NCBI GenBank assembly: GCA_938007965.1
Contig: CALLMH010000052.1
Location: forward strand, 46,105 to 110,104
Length of the DNA stretch: 64,000 nucleotides
Origin: an uncultured Saprospiraceae bacterium
Lineage (GTDB): Bacteria > Bacteroidota > Bacteroidia > Chitinophagales > Saprospiraceae
Direction: 5' to 3'
A program made the translations under genes and the position numbers. Under the pieces are notes generated by a model. It did not search any database. It was not told the origin of the DNA and worked only from the letters and a program-made list of their open reading frames with translations. Shown one piece after another: positions 45,180 to 54,997 of this stretch; position 1 is the first letter of the stretch, and each line of letters opens with the position of its first letter.

Positions 45180-46739
45180 TTATTCAAACGTTACCTTTTT
45201 GGTAGCGATGCCTTCATCAAAGTAGGCTTTTACAAAATAAATACCAGTTGGTAGATTGTTTCGTTGAACGATTACACGCTCAGCATTTACGTTAGTAATT
45301 TGATTGTATAATCTTCCATCGATCCCAAAGATAGCAATAGAATTTATATTTTTACCTTTTGCTTCTACTTTTATATCTGTAGACGCAGGATTAGGCGATA
45401 GTGTCATTACAGAAGGGTCAAGTATATCCGTAACATTGATAGAACTGTCTAAGTATACTTCGAATCCAGGTAATTCCATAGTCACCATTGCTCTAGGAGC
45501 ATAATACCCAATGATAGAGTCCATGTATGTTGTTCCTTTTTCGAATGATGCATCAGGATTATTTGCTCTACTCAATAAGTCCCAGTTACATTCAGTAAGA
45601 GGAATCATCATGTCAGCACATTGTTGTGGTTGTGACATTGACCAGAATGCTGCATCCCACCAGTCCCAAGGACTACTTTCTTCTGCGGCTGGAGTATTTG
45701 GGTCACCATCTAGATCCCAGTTTGGTCTTACGAGAGGGTACAAACCTTCATTTCCTTCATTGTTTTGAAGTGCAGATTCTGTTTGTGGATCATTGTAGAT
45801 TGTTCCTATGGTGAAATCACCATTGATCCCCAATTCAGTTGCTCTTTCTTGAAGATCAAAAGAACCAGATACTTCTACTACTAAGTCACCCGTCGTAGGT
45901 ACGATAAGGAAATCTGTGTTGTATGGTGCAAATGGATCAGTCGGTACATGTACAGATACAATAGGAGTATCATCAGCATCTAACCAAGATAGATCTCCTA
46001 GTGCTCCACCCATATTTACCGTAAGGCTGATATCATTAGAAAAACCTACGTGATTAGGTATATTGATAACCGCCATGTTCTCACCAAATGGATCTCCATG
46101 TACTGACTCGATTACCATAGGTACTTGATCTGCGTTGATAAACTTAGGTAGTACTACATCACTATATGTATCAATAGTCCCAGCACCAAGAGTTATGTAT
46201 CCTCCAGTTCCTACTCCCCAGTTGACGATATCTGTACCGTTGATTCCATAAGGATTTCCTTCTTCAACTGACTTTCTGAAAAATCTAGTCGCTGCATGCG
46301 AATCTTGAACGCCTCTATAAGCAGCATTGATCAATGTTTCAGTTCTTACATCTTGGTCAGGTGAGATTGGATTCCATCCTAGTCTGTATCCGATAGATGC
46401 TACGACATAACCTCTTCTAACGAGTCTTTCGATCATATCTACTAAGTAAGGATCATTTTTGTTACCATTAATTTGACCATTTACCAATTGTGGTAGAAAG
46501 TTACCTGTATGAAATACCTTAATCAGTGGTCTTTCTGTCTCCGTATCTCCTGCGGGAGTGTACAAGTCAAGTTTTAAATCTACTGGTACTGGCATTCCTG
46601 TTAATACTTCTACATTAGTAGCATATACAATATCCGTCTGTACATCTACATCTGTAAATACCTCATCTACATATCTTGTTTGAGCATTAAGCCCTAAGAA
46701 GATAAATGAGAATAATGTTAGTGTAAAAATTCTTTTCAT
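45180..46739 (-). CDS. Secreted alpha/beta-hydrolase-like protein with T9SS type A sorting domain
   Basis: Signal peptide MKRIFTLTLFSFIFLGLNAQ; KLDLYTPAGDTETERPLIKVFHTGNF, YVVASIGYRLGW, ATRFFRKS..., C-terminal LSPNPASTDIKVEAKGKNINSIAIFGIDGRLYNQITNVNAERVIVQRNNLPTGIYFVKAYFDEGIATKKVTFE. Confidence 0.85.
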   Translation of the reverse strand: MKRIFTLTLFSFIFLGLNAQTRYVDEVFTDVDVQTDIVYATNVEVLTGMPVPVDLKLDLYTPAGDTETERPLIKVFHTGNFLPQLVNGQINGNKNDPYLVDMIERLVRRGYVVASIGYRLGWNPISPDQDVRTETLINAAYRGVQDSHAATRFFRKSVEEGNPYGINGTDIVNWGVGTGGYITLGAGTIDTYSDVVLPKFINADQVPMVIESVHGDPFGENMAVINIPNHVGFSNDISLTVNMGGALGDLSWLDADDTPIVSVHVPTDPFAPYNTDFLIVPTTGDLVVEVSGSFDLQERATELGINGDFTIGTIYNDPQTESALQNNEGNEGLYPLVRPNWDLDGDPNTPAAEESSPWDWWDAAFWSMSQPQQCADMMIPLTECNWDLLSRANNPDASFEKGTTYMDSIIGYYAPRAMVTMELPGFEVYLDSSINVTDILDPSVMTLSPNPASTDIKVEAKGKNINSIAIFGIDGRLYNQITNVNAERVIVQRNNLPTGIYFVKAYFDEGIATKKVTFE

Positions 46740-46780
46740 AATTTGAATTTGTTAATGTTTTTAAAATTTAGTAATTATTG

Positions 46781-49654
46781 TTAATTAGATTTAAAGTCGT
46801 AAGTCAATTTGATATATCCCATTCTTCCTATTCTCGGCCCTCCATAAGCTTGGAATACTAAGTTATTGAGAATATTAGATGCTCCGACTTTTATAGTTAA
46901 GTTTTGTTTGTCAAGGTTATAGTTTACTTGTGCATCCACTAATCCATATGAAGGTATGAAACCAGTAAATTGTGGAGACCCTTCGAATAAGAAGCCCTGA
47001 ATCCATTTGTAGTTGACATTATAGCCGAATGTATTTGATGTATTTTCTATTAATTTCAATCTTCTACCGGAAAATCCTATATTATATTTATGTTTCGGAG
47101 TATTAAATGCAGGAATAATTGGGTCGTCATCATTAGTCACCACTAGATCATTGTACGAATAATTCCCAGCTATTTTGAACTCATTCCAATAATAATTAAG
47201 CCCAACAGATAGTCCTTGAGTTCTTACTGTACTGGTACTATTGGCTGAATATCTGTAGATGTCTACATTCGTCGGCACATTCCCACTGCCAGGTGTATTG
47301 TCAAAGAAGACTTCTGCTCCCAAATTAAATCCTATAAAATTCGTGTACGAACTGAAATAATATCCAGCATCAAGATATACTTTGTCGAATAGGGTAGTCC
47401 TATATCCCACTTCGAGCGTCTGTACTTCTTCCGGTTGAATCCCAGGAATATCAAAAGAATCTAGTAGGCTTCTATCCAAATTAGGGTCTCTTCTGAAATC
47501 ATCAAATGACTCAAGTGTGACCACGTCATTGATATCATCGATGTGACCTCTTAGTGTAGCCCTACCTACATTGAAGTCTAGATATTGATCTGTCAAAGTA
47601 GGATTCCTAATCGCTGAAGAGAATGAAAATCGTAGAAAGTTCTTTTCTGAGGGCGTCCAAACTACACTAGCCGCAGGAGAAAATAATGTTCTGAAATTTT
47701 GATTTTTATCAACTCTCAATGTACCACTGAGTTTGACCTTATTAGACGCGAGTGATTTCTGAAATCCACCATATAGACCTACTTCGCTCACTGAAATATC
47801 AACAGCTTCCGTACTATCTATAAATACAGTACCTTCTGATTCAGGTGCATATAATCTATAACTAGCGCCTACTTTTATATAGTCTACAAATGTAGGTTCG
47901 AATTTATATTCCCCATTTACATGATAAAGTTTTGAAGCATCTATTAGTCTCGTTCCTCCTCCTGGGCTGCCACTCGGGGCGGATGTTATTCTGTCAAATT
48001 CCGCTTGGAACTCTGGAGTGCCTGGTGTGTAGAACCCTTGGAATTCTTCTGACTGTTGGTTTGCTGCAGCCAATGCTTCGGCATGATACCCAGAAAGTAG
48101 ACTAATATTATCAGGATCTTGAAGCCAATCTAAAGCAGCTTCGCTATCAAATTCACCAAAAGTACCATCTTCGTTAATTATAAGATTACCTTCTTCATCG
48201 CGTAGCATAAATTCAGGATATCCATTTCCTATCATCCCTTCTTGTCTATTTTCATCAATCCAATTATTGATATATCTAGTCCGCCATTCTAAATCAGGAA
48301 TAGCCGATTGTTGAAGTTGTAAGGCTGTAAAATACGGATCATATGTATCACCTGCATTACTAGCGGTCATATACCCTCTTAAGAAGTATTTATCTCTCTT
48401 CGAAAACTCTATCCTATTCTGATAGAATTGTATGTTCTTCAAACTAAATCTATTGTCACCTTGATATACGGTAGTACCATTACTATAAGAACTAGCTAGC
48501 GTTAGAGTTGGTGAATCTATGTTTTTCGAAGGATCTAATCGGAAATTAAGTTGAACATTAGATTTTAGATTTCTTGTGTCATAGTCTACTAGGTCTACCT
48601 CATTGTAACCATTTCTGTGAAACTGCCCCAATCCAGCTAGATTACTAAATAAGCTGACCGTCGTCTGATCAAACAGTGAGTTGTATTCATCTCCGTAAGT
48701 GTTTACCGCATCAAACCTGCCAGGATTTTGATCTCTTGAATATCCCACGATTCCTATGCCATCATTGTCTTCTGAGAATACTGGGTCATAGTTGTCCGCT
48801 TCCCAATCATTCGCTGTGAGGTAAGATAGATTTAATTTATAGGCAAACCATTCATTTCCATCTTTGTTTTCAAATGCTTGCGCCCATCTCATAGCGGTTT
48901 CTAGTAGATCTCTTTCTGCCACTTTTACAGATGCCGCTAGACCTTGATGTAAAAATGGATCTTTTGTCTCCATGCTGATTACCCCGTTAAATGCATTCGG
49001 TCCATAAAATGCAGAACTGGCTCCTTGGATGAGATCTACTTTCAAAATATCAAGCTCTGAAGATCCCAAGAAATTACCCAATGAGAAATTCAAACCAGGG
49101 GCTTGATTATCGACACCATCTATTATCTGCAGTGATCTCACTGGATTTGTACTGTTGAAACCTCTCGTATTGATCACTTGAAAACCAAGACTTGCAGTAG
49201 TCAAATCGACTCCTTTTAATTGACCAAGTCCCTCATAAAAATTTGAAGATGATGTTTCCTTTACAGCGGTTATATCCAAAGACTCGATAGTCAATGGAGA
49301 TTTTTTCGATTCTTCAGAAATTCTGCTCGCTTTGACTTCTACGACGTCTACTGTGACACTATTCTCTTCTAGCGTTATAGTTATATTTCCTGAGCCTTCG
49401 ACGAGTATTTCTTTCTCGATGTAGCCAAGGTAAGAAGCGACTAGTGTAATCGGGTACTCTGCAGCTGTCTTAATTTCAAAAAAACCATCATAGTCTGTAA
49501 TGTTTCCCTCAGATGAACCTTTCACCAATACACTTGCTCCTATTAATGGATCTCCATTAGTAGCATCGGAGATTTTGCCTTTTAGGATAGTTTGTCCATG
49601 GATGCTTATGGATATAAAAACTATGATAAAAGTAAGTATGTTTCTTATAGTCAT
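46781..49654 (-). CDS. TonB-dependent receptor with carboxypeptidase-like regulatory domain
   Basis: LKGKISDATNGDPLIGASVLVKGSSEGNITDYDGFFEI; plug GLGQLKGVDLTTASLGFQVINTRGFNSTNPVRSLQIIDGVDNQAPG; beta-barrel to ...RMGYIKLTYDFKSN. Confidence 0.92.
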   Translation of the reverse strand: MTIRNILTFIIVFISISIHGQTILKGKISDATNGDPLIGASVLVKGSSEGNITDYDGFFEIKTAAEYPITLVASYLGYIEKEILVEGSGNITITLEENSVTVDVVEVKASRISEESKKSPLTIESLDITAVKETSSSNFYEGLGQLKGVDLTTASLGFQVINTRGFNSTNPVRSLQIIDGVDNQAPGLNFSLGNFLGSSELDILKVDLIQGASSAFYGPNAFNGVISMETKDPFLHQGLAASVKVAERDLLETAMRWAQAFENKDGNEWFAYKLNLSYLTANDWEADNYDPVFSEDNDGIGIVGYSRDQNPGRFDAVNTYGDEYNSLFDQTTVSLFSNLAGLGQFHRNGYNEVDLVDYDTRNLKSNVQLNFRLDPSKNIDSPTLTLASSYSNGTTVYQGDNRFSLKNIQFYQNRIEFSKRDKYFLRGYMTASNAGDTYDPYFTALQLQQSAIPDLEWRTRYINNWIDENRQEGMIGNGYPEFMLRDEEGNLIINEDGTFGEFDSEAALDWLQDPDNISLLSGYHAEALAAANQQSEEFQGFYTPGTPEFQAEFDRITSAPSGSPGGGTRLIDASKLYHVNGEYKFEPTFVDYIKVGASYRLYAPESEGTVFIDSTEAVDISVSEVGLYGGFQKSLASNKVKLSGTLRVDKNQNFRTLFSPAASVVWTPSEKNFLRFSFSSAIRNPTLTDQYLDFNVGRATLRGHIDDINDVVTLESFDDFRRDPNLDRSLLDSFDIPGIQPEEVQTLEVGYRTTLFDKVYLDAGYYFSSYTNFIGFNLGAEVFFDNTPGSGNVPTNVDIYRYSANSTSTVRTQGLSVGLNYYWNEFKIAGNYSYNDLVVTNDDDPIIPAFNTPKHKYNIGFSGRRLKLIENTSNTFGYNVNYKWIQGFLFEGSPQFTGFIPSYGLVDAQVNYNLDKQNLTIKVGASNILNNLVFQAYGGPRIGRMGYIKLTYDFKSN

Positions 49655-49849
49655 GTATGTATTTTTAGAGTTTGGAGCCTCAGGGTTATTTACATAAATG
49701 CTTTAATAATAGTCATAAATATAATTTAATTATTATATATATAAGTAATTATTTATTGCATTTGTGAAAATCTGAAAACACAAATCAATCTCAAATAAGC
49801 GAAATTTTATTTTATTAATCTAACTTATTGAACAAAAAAACATATTGAA

Positions 49850-49866
49850 TTTAACTCTGAGTTAAA
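49850..49866. repeat. Palindrome TTTAACTC-T-GAGTTAAA in divergent intergenic region
   Basis: 8-bp arms around a single central base, between the TonB receptor (-) and photolyase (+). Confidence 0.6.
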
Positions 49867-49907
49867 ATTTTATTGTTACAAACTGAGAAGTAGATAGTTG
49901 CAACATA

Positions 49908-49937
49908 TTGAGTTTTATCCTGTTAATAATAAGTTTA
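49908..49937 (+). promoter_or_regulatory. Candidate Bacteroidota-type promoter upstream of photolyase
   Basis: TTG, 19-nt spacer, TAAGTTTA (one mismatch to TAnnTTTG). Confidence 0.3.
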
Positions 49938-49956
49938 GATAGTAAAAAGTAAAAAT

Positions 49957-51291
49957 ATGCCATTGTACAATATCTTCTGGTTTAGGAGAGACTTAAGATT
50001 AGCGGATAACGCAGGATTATATCATGCACTGAAAAGTGAACTGCCAGTAAAACCAATTTTCATTTTTGATACTGAAATATTAAATAAATTAGACGATAAG
50101 CAAGATGCTAGGGTGACATTTATCCATGGAGTGATCTCAGAGTTGAAAGATGAACTAGAAAAACAGGGTTCCTCGCTTGATGTATACTACGGTAATCCTA
50201 CGGAAATATTGAAAGACTTAAGTGAAAATAGTGAAGTCAATGATGTATACACCAATCGTGATTATGAACGGTATGCAATCGCAAGAGACGAGAGCGTAAA
50301 GAAAGTATTGGCTAGTCAAAACAAAAATCTGCATACTTACAAAGATCATATCATCTTTGAAAAGGACGAAATATTGAAATCTGATGGCACGCCATATGTT
50401 GTTTTTACACCCTACAAGAGAAAATGGTTAGAGAAACTGACTACCAAGGTTGATGAATCAAAACAATCATTGTCGTATTTTTTTAAGCCGTATCCTACGG
50501 AGAAGTATTTTGATAATCTCTATGCTTTCGATGGTCGTGTATTACCATCATTGGAAGATATGGGTTTCGAGAAATCGTCAATACCTATTCCGTCAAAGAC
50601 AACTTCTCAGGGAGTAATCAGAAAATATGATGAACAAAGAAATTTTCCGGCAGTGGAGGGTACAACTAGACTAGGTGTCCACTTCAGGTTCGGGACGATC
50701 AGCATCAGGGACAAAGCGAAAAAGGCACAAACGCTTAACGATACATTTTTGAGTGAGTTGGTGTGGAGAGACTTTTATAGTATGATTTTGCAGCACTTTC
50801 CAAAAGTCGAAGATCAATCATTTAGAGAAAAATATGAGGCTATCGAGTGGAGAAACAATGAGAAAGAATTCGAAGCGTGGTGTAAAGGTCAGACGGGATA
50901 CCCTATTGTGGATGCAGGTATGAGAGAATTGAATAATACGGGCCATATGCATAATCGTGTGAGAATGATAGTTGCTAGTTTTTTGACCAAACATTTATTG
51001 ATTGACTGGAGATGGGGAGAGCGCTATTTTGCTGAAAAACTCCTAGATTATGATCTTGCTTCTAATAGTGGAGGATGGCAATGGGCAGCAGGATGTGGTA
51101 CAGATGCTGCGCCGTATTTTAGAATATTTAATCCATATACTCAGGCAGACAAATTTGATAAAAAGAGAAAATACATCAAAAAGTGGGTGCCAGAAGAAGA
51201 CAGTGATAGCTATGTAGATCCGATTGTAGATCATAAAGAAGCCAGAGAAAGGTGCCTTAAAACCTACAAGAGTGCTCTGAATGGTGAGTAA
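49957..51291 (+). CDS. phrB: Deoxyribodipyrimidine photolyase/cryptochrome family
   Basis: MPLYNIFWFRRDLRLADNAGLYHAL; LVWRDFYSMIL; GYPIVDAGMRELNNTGHMHNRVRMIVASFLTKHLLIDWRWGERYFAEKLLDYDLASNSGGWQWAAGCGTDAAPYFRIFNP. Confidence 0.95.
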   Translation: MPLYNIFWFRRDLRLADNAGLYHALKSELPVKPIFIFDTEILNKLDDKQDARVTFIHGVISELKDELEKQGSSLDVYYGNPTEILKDLSENSEVNDVYTNRDYERYAIARDESVKKVLASQNKNLHTYKDHIIFEKDEILKSDGTPYVVFTPYKRKWLEKLTTKVDESKQSLSYFFKPYPTEKYFDNLYAFDGRVLPSLEDMGFEKSSIPIPSKTTSQGVIRKYDEQRNFPAVEGTTRLGVHFRFGTISIRDKAKKAQTLNDTFLSELVWRDFYSMILQHFPKVEDQSFREKYEAIEWRNNEKEFEAWCKGQTGYPIVDAGMRELNNTGHMHNRVRMIVASFLTKHLLIDWRWGERYFAEKLLDYDLASNSGGWQWAAGCGTDAAPYFRIFNPYTQADKFDKKRKYIKKWVPEEDSDSYVDPIVDHKEARERCLKTYKSALNGE

Positions 51292-51306
51292 CCCTAAAGA
51301 AATTGA

Positions 51307-51335
51307 AAATGACATCGCACTCTGCGATGTCATTT
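51307..51335. terminator. Bidirectional hairpin between convergent photolyase and LOG genes
   Basis: aaatgacatcgca-ctc-tgcgatgtcattt, perfect 13-bp stem. Confidence 0.75.
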
Positions 51336-51340
51336 GTATT

Positions 51341-52462
51341 TTATACTCTTCTCGGTGGATTTTCTAGAAATGCATTTAGCGCTTCTTCGGGTTCGTCTAC
51401 CAATCTCAGCATCTCGCCATATTCTTTTCCTTTGGCCAGTTGCTGGATAGTAGAGAAGAGATTTGTGTCTTCCGCATATCTTTTCTTTCCCAAGAATATC
51501 ATAGGACTTATGTAGTCAAAAGTCGTGTAGTGATTTTGCGCAGCATCCATAAATATCTCCTGAGTAGTCCCTGCACTACCGGGAGCGAAAAGTATACCGT
51601 GTATGGCTATGGCTAATAGGGTGTCTTCTCGGATGCTATTAGAGAAGTATTTAGCGATATGACTAGCGAATACATTACTCGGTTCGTGCCCATAGAACCA
51701 TGTCGGAATAGCCAATGACTCTTTCCCATCAGGATATTTGTTTAATACCGAAACCGCTTTTTCGTGAAATCCTTCGGATGTGAAATAAGGAGATACAGAC
51801 ATGATTGATATAGCATCTATAAGTTCTGCTTCTGAATAATTACCCATATAGGCTCCGAGGTTCGCAGCTTCCATAGTGCCAGGCCCTCCACCTGACATCA
51901 CTAGGTAGTCTTTTTGGCTGAGTAGTTGCGCTGTCTTAGCCACTTTGGTATATGAATCATCGGTACGCAATGTCCCGTGACCGCCCATTATACCTATTGC
52001 TTTTATTTTATAGTTTCCATCTTTGTCAGGATTAAGGTAATCTCTCAGTGCATCATCTATGCTGTGATCATGCATACTTTGATACAGCGATTCCATCATA
52101 GATGGAGCATATTTGGTGTCAGAGAAGTGTTCATATATCTCTAAGTCAGTTGATTTTCCTGAGTCAGTTTCTTCATATAGTTCTTGCCATGTGTAGAGGT
52201 GGGATCTATACGGTTTGAATGATAATCCTGAGGGTTCTGGAAATATAAGTCCACCATTTTGGATGATTTGAACCTGATCCTTTTCAGAAAACTTACATCC
52301 CAGAAATACTGCATTCACAATGTCAACAGTTTTCCAATTGATGTCAATAGATGAGAAATCTATATTTTGGATTGTAGCATTATTCAGAAGATATCCGCTA
52401 TTAAGAAATTCTTGATGCGTATGAATCTCTTTGATAGTGAATTTCGGATTGATTTTCTTCAT
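51341..52462 (-). CDS. LOG/lysine-decarboxylase-like Rossmann nucleotide-binding protein with N-terminal extension
   Basis: GIMGGHGTLRTDDSY, YLVMSGGGPGTMEAANLGAYMG, ILFAPGSAGTTQEIFMDAAQNHY (PGGxGTxxE-like). Confidence 0.85.
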   Translation of the reverse strand: MKKINPKFTIKEIHTHQEFLNSGYLLNNATIQNIDFSSIDINWKTVDIVNAVFLGCKFSEKDQVQIIQNGGLIFPEPSGLSFKPYRSHLYTWQELYEETDSGKSTDLEIYEHFSDTKYAPSMMESLYQSMHDHSIDDALRDYLNPDKDGNYKIKAIGIMGGHGTLRTDDSYTKVAKTAQLLSQKDYLVMSGGGPGTMEAANLGAYMGNYSEAELIDAISIMSVSPYFTSEGFHEKAVSVLNKYPDGKESLAIPTWFYGHEPSNVFASHIAKYFSNSIREDTLLAIAIHGILFAPGSAGTTQEIFMDAAQNHYTTFDYISPMIFLGKKRYAEDTNLFSTIQQLAKGKEYGEMLRLVDEPEEALNAFLENPPRRV

Positions 52463-52798
52463 TTCGGATCTATAATTAATTGCATTTTTGAATAAAAAAT
52501 AAATGTAACAATCAGTAAAGCTAAGTTATTGGTCTACTGATTATTGAGCGCTTTTTCGCGGATGCAAATATATATTAATCTATGAATTTTGTGCGTTGTT
52601 TTTGGCACAGTTGGCAAAAAAATGAAAACTACACGGTGTTCTGCAAATATTGCTTGATAAAATCCATTGACTTACTTCATGATTAAGGTGTTCATTTTAT
52701 CAATGCATACTGTAAGAAACTCAATCGATTCTAAGCGATTAATTTTAGAAAGAAAGATCTCTTGGTGTGAAATCTTTATCTGTTTCTCGTCGCGTATT

Positions 52799-52906
52799 TT
52801 ATTTTGAGAAGCGATTTGATACAGCTAACCATAAAGCTTTTGTGATTGATATTGGCATAATTAAGAATAGTATGACCGCAATAGCGTAATAGATCTTGTT
52901 TGACAT
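52799..52906 (-). CDS. Candidate small single-TM protein, 35 aa (not in ORF track)
   Basis: MSNKIYYAIAVILFLIMPISITKALWLAVSNRFSK-stop. Confidence 0.3.
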   Translation of the reverse strand: MSNKIYYAIAVILFLIMPISITKALWLAVSNRFSK

Positions 52907-53027
52907 AATAAAGTGGTTTTTGTAATAATTCAATACGTCAAAGGTCATCTTATTGTATTATGAAGGTGTGTTCGTATGGCTAATTGATTGTTAAGTATTA
53001 TATGTAATCAGTAATGTTTTCATAACA

Positions 53028-53057
53028 TTGTTATTAAATACAATAAAACTATCTTTG
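53028..53057 (+). promoter_or_regulatory. Bacteroidota-type promoter upstream of argS
   Basis: TTG, 19-nt spacer, TATCTTTG (exact TAnnTTTG), about 50 nt upstream of ATG at 53110. Confidence 0.5.
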
Positions 53058-53109
53058 CATTCCGAAAATTAGATCACATTTCGCTAAAGATATTTAGAAA
53101 AGATATTAG

Positions 53110-54954
53110 ATGAAGATTTTAGAAGAAATACAATCGACAATAGTCAAGGGATTGAGTACGATATATAATCATGATGCAAATGCAGAAGATATATTGATCA
53201 GTCAAACAAGGAAGGAATTTCAGGGCGACTATACAGTTGTAGTATTTCCTTTTGTCAAAATACTGAAGAGTAGTCCAAATGACGTCGGTAATAAATTAGG
53301 TGATCATGTAGTGCAGTCACTAGAATCTGTGGATAGCTTTAATGTCGTCAAAGGGTTTCTAAATTTTAGTTTGACTCATGAATATTGGAAAAATCAATTG
53401 AGTGATATCAGTTCGGATGATAGTTTCGGTATCCATCCGAGAAACGGTAAGAAAGTGCTTGTCGAATTCTCATCACCCAATACGAACAAGCCACTTCACC
53501 TTGGTCACATTCGGAATATACTCTTGGGTTGGTCTTGTAGTCAAATATTGGATGCGGCAGGATACGATGTGATCAAAACTCAAATCATCAATGATAGAGG
53601 TATTGCGGTATGTAAGAGTATGTTGGCCTGGCAGAAGTTTGGAAATAATGAAACACCAGAATCATCAGATACAAAGGGAGATCATTTTGTAGGTAAGTAC
53701 TATGTTCTTTTCGAACAAAAATTCAAAGTCGAATATGCCGAATGGCAGAAAACCGAGAAAGGGCAACAGGTATTTAGCGAATTGAAAAAAGGAGAGCAAT
53801 CTGAAGAGGACTTCTTCGGGAAGTATAAGAATACCTACTTTAATGACTATTCGGAATTAGGAAACGAGGCGAAGGATATGCTATTGGCGTGGGAGGCAAA
53901 AGATGATGCTATCCGAAATTTGTGGATGATGATGAATTCATGGGTGTACGATGGATTCAATGAAACATACAAGAATATAGGCGTAACTTTTGATAAGTTA
54001 TATTACGAATCTGACACCTATTTACTAGGGAAGAAGACGGTAGATGAAGGATTAGAGCGCGAAGTGTTTTTCCGTCAAGATGATGGGTCTGTATGGATAG
54101 ATCTAGAAGACGTAGGTATGGATCAGAAGATCGTCTTGAGAAGCGACGGTACTGCAGTATACATGACACAGGACATAGGGACGGCTATGGTCAGAAATTC
54201 AGATTTTGGTGTCGAGAAGATGGTATACGTCGTCGGTAATGAGCAAGACTATCACTTCAAGGTGCTGTTCGAGATATTGAAGAGGTTGGGAGAACCATAT
54301 GCAGACGAATTGCATCATCTATCTTATGGAATGATAGAATTGCCGTCGGGTAAGATGAAATCTAGAGAGGGGACAGTAGTAGATGCTGATGAGATCATGG
54401 TCGAAGTTATCAATGAGGCTAGAGCGGGCTCCGTAGATCGAGGTGAGATCGCTGAGATGGATAAGCAGGCACAAGAGGATGTCCTACGCAAGATCGGTTT
54501 GGCGGCGCTGAAATTTATGATTATCAAGGTCCAGCCAAAGAAAGGTATGACCTTCGATCCTAAGGAGTCTGTAGATATGCAAGGTCAGACCGGGCCTTAT
54601 GTTCAGTATGCATATGTAAGAATACAATCGGTTCTTCGTAAGTTTGAAAATAAAGACTACGGCTCTTATGACAGTTATAAGGAGCTCAATGAATTCGAAT
54701 TAGCATTGCTAAAAGAAATAGTTGAATACCCTAGATTGGTGAAGGATTCGGCAGAGAATTATGATCCGTCCTCTATTGCAAACTATTGTTATAATCTCGG
54801 AAAGATGTATCATAGATTTTTCCATGAGGTAAGGATACTTACTGCGGAGACCGAGGAGGCAAAAGCATTCAGATTGCAGCTGAGTAGCGCTGTGGCAAAT
54901 GTATTAGAGAAGGCAATGTCACTATTGGGAATTGAGATGCCTGCCAAAATGTAA
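53110..54954 (+). CDS. argS: Arginyl-tRNA synthetase
   Basis: VEFSSPNTNKPLHLGHIRNILLGWSCSQILDAAGYDVIKTQIINDRGI; MIELPSGKMKSREGTVVDAD; MDMQGQTGPYVQYAYVRIQSVLRK-type C-terminal region. Confidence 0.95.
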   Translation: MKILEEIQSTIVKGLSTIYNHDANAEDILISQTRKEFQGDYTVVVFPFVKILKSSPNDVGNKLGDHVVQSLESVDSFNVVKGFLNFSLTHEYWKNQLSDISSDDSFGIHPRNGKKVLVEFSSPNTNKPLHLGHIRNILLGWSCSQILDAAGYDVIKTQIINDRGIAVCKSMLAWQKFGNNETPESSDTKGDHFVGKYYVLFEQKFKVEYAEWQKTEKGQQVFSELKKGEQSEEDFFGKYKNTYFNDYSELGNEAKDMLLAWEAKDDAIRNLWMMMNSWVYDGFNETYKNIGVTFDKLYYESDTYLLGKKTVDEGLEREVFFRQDDGSVWIDLEDVGMDQKIVLRSDGTAVYMTQDIGTAMVRNSDFGVEKMVYVVGNEQDYHFKVLFEILKRLGEPYADELHHLSYGMIELPSGKMKSREGTVVDADEIMVEVINEARAGSVDRGEIAEMDKQAQEDVLRKIGLAALKFMIIKVQPKKGMTFDPKESVDMQGQTGPYVQYAYVRIQSVLRKFENKDYGSYDSYKELNEFELALLKEIVEYPRLVKDSAENYDPSSIANYCYNLGKMYHRFFHEVRILTAETEEAKAFRLQLSSAVANVLEKAMSLLGIEMPAKM

Positions 54955-54997
54955 TTTTTTTTTAGAAAAGGGAATTGCGAAACAGAAAAAAGTAAAA

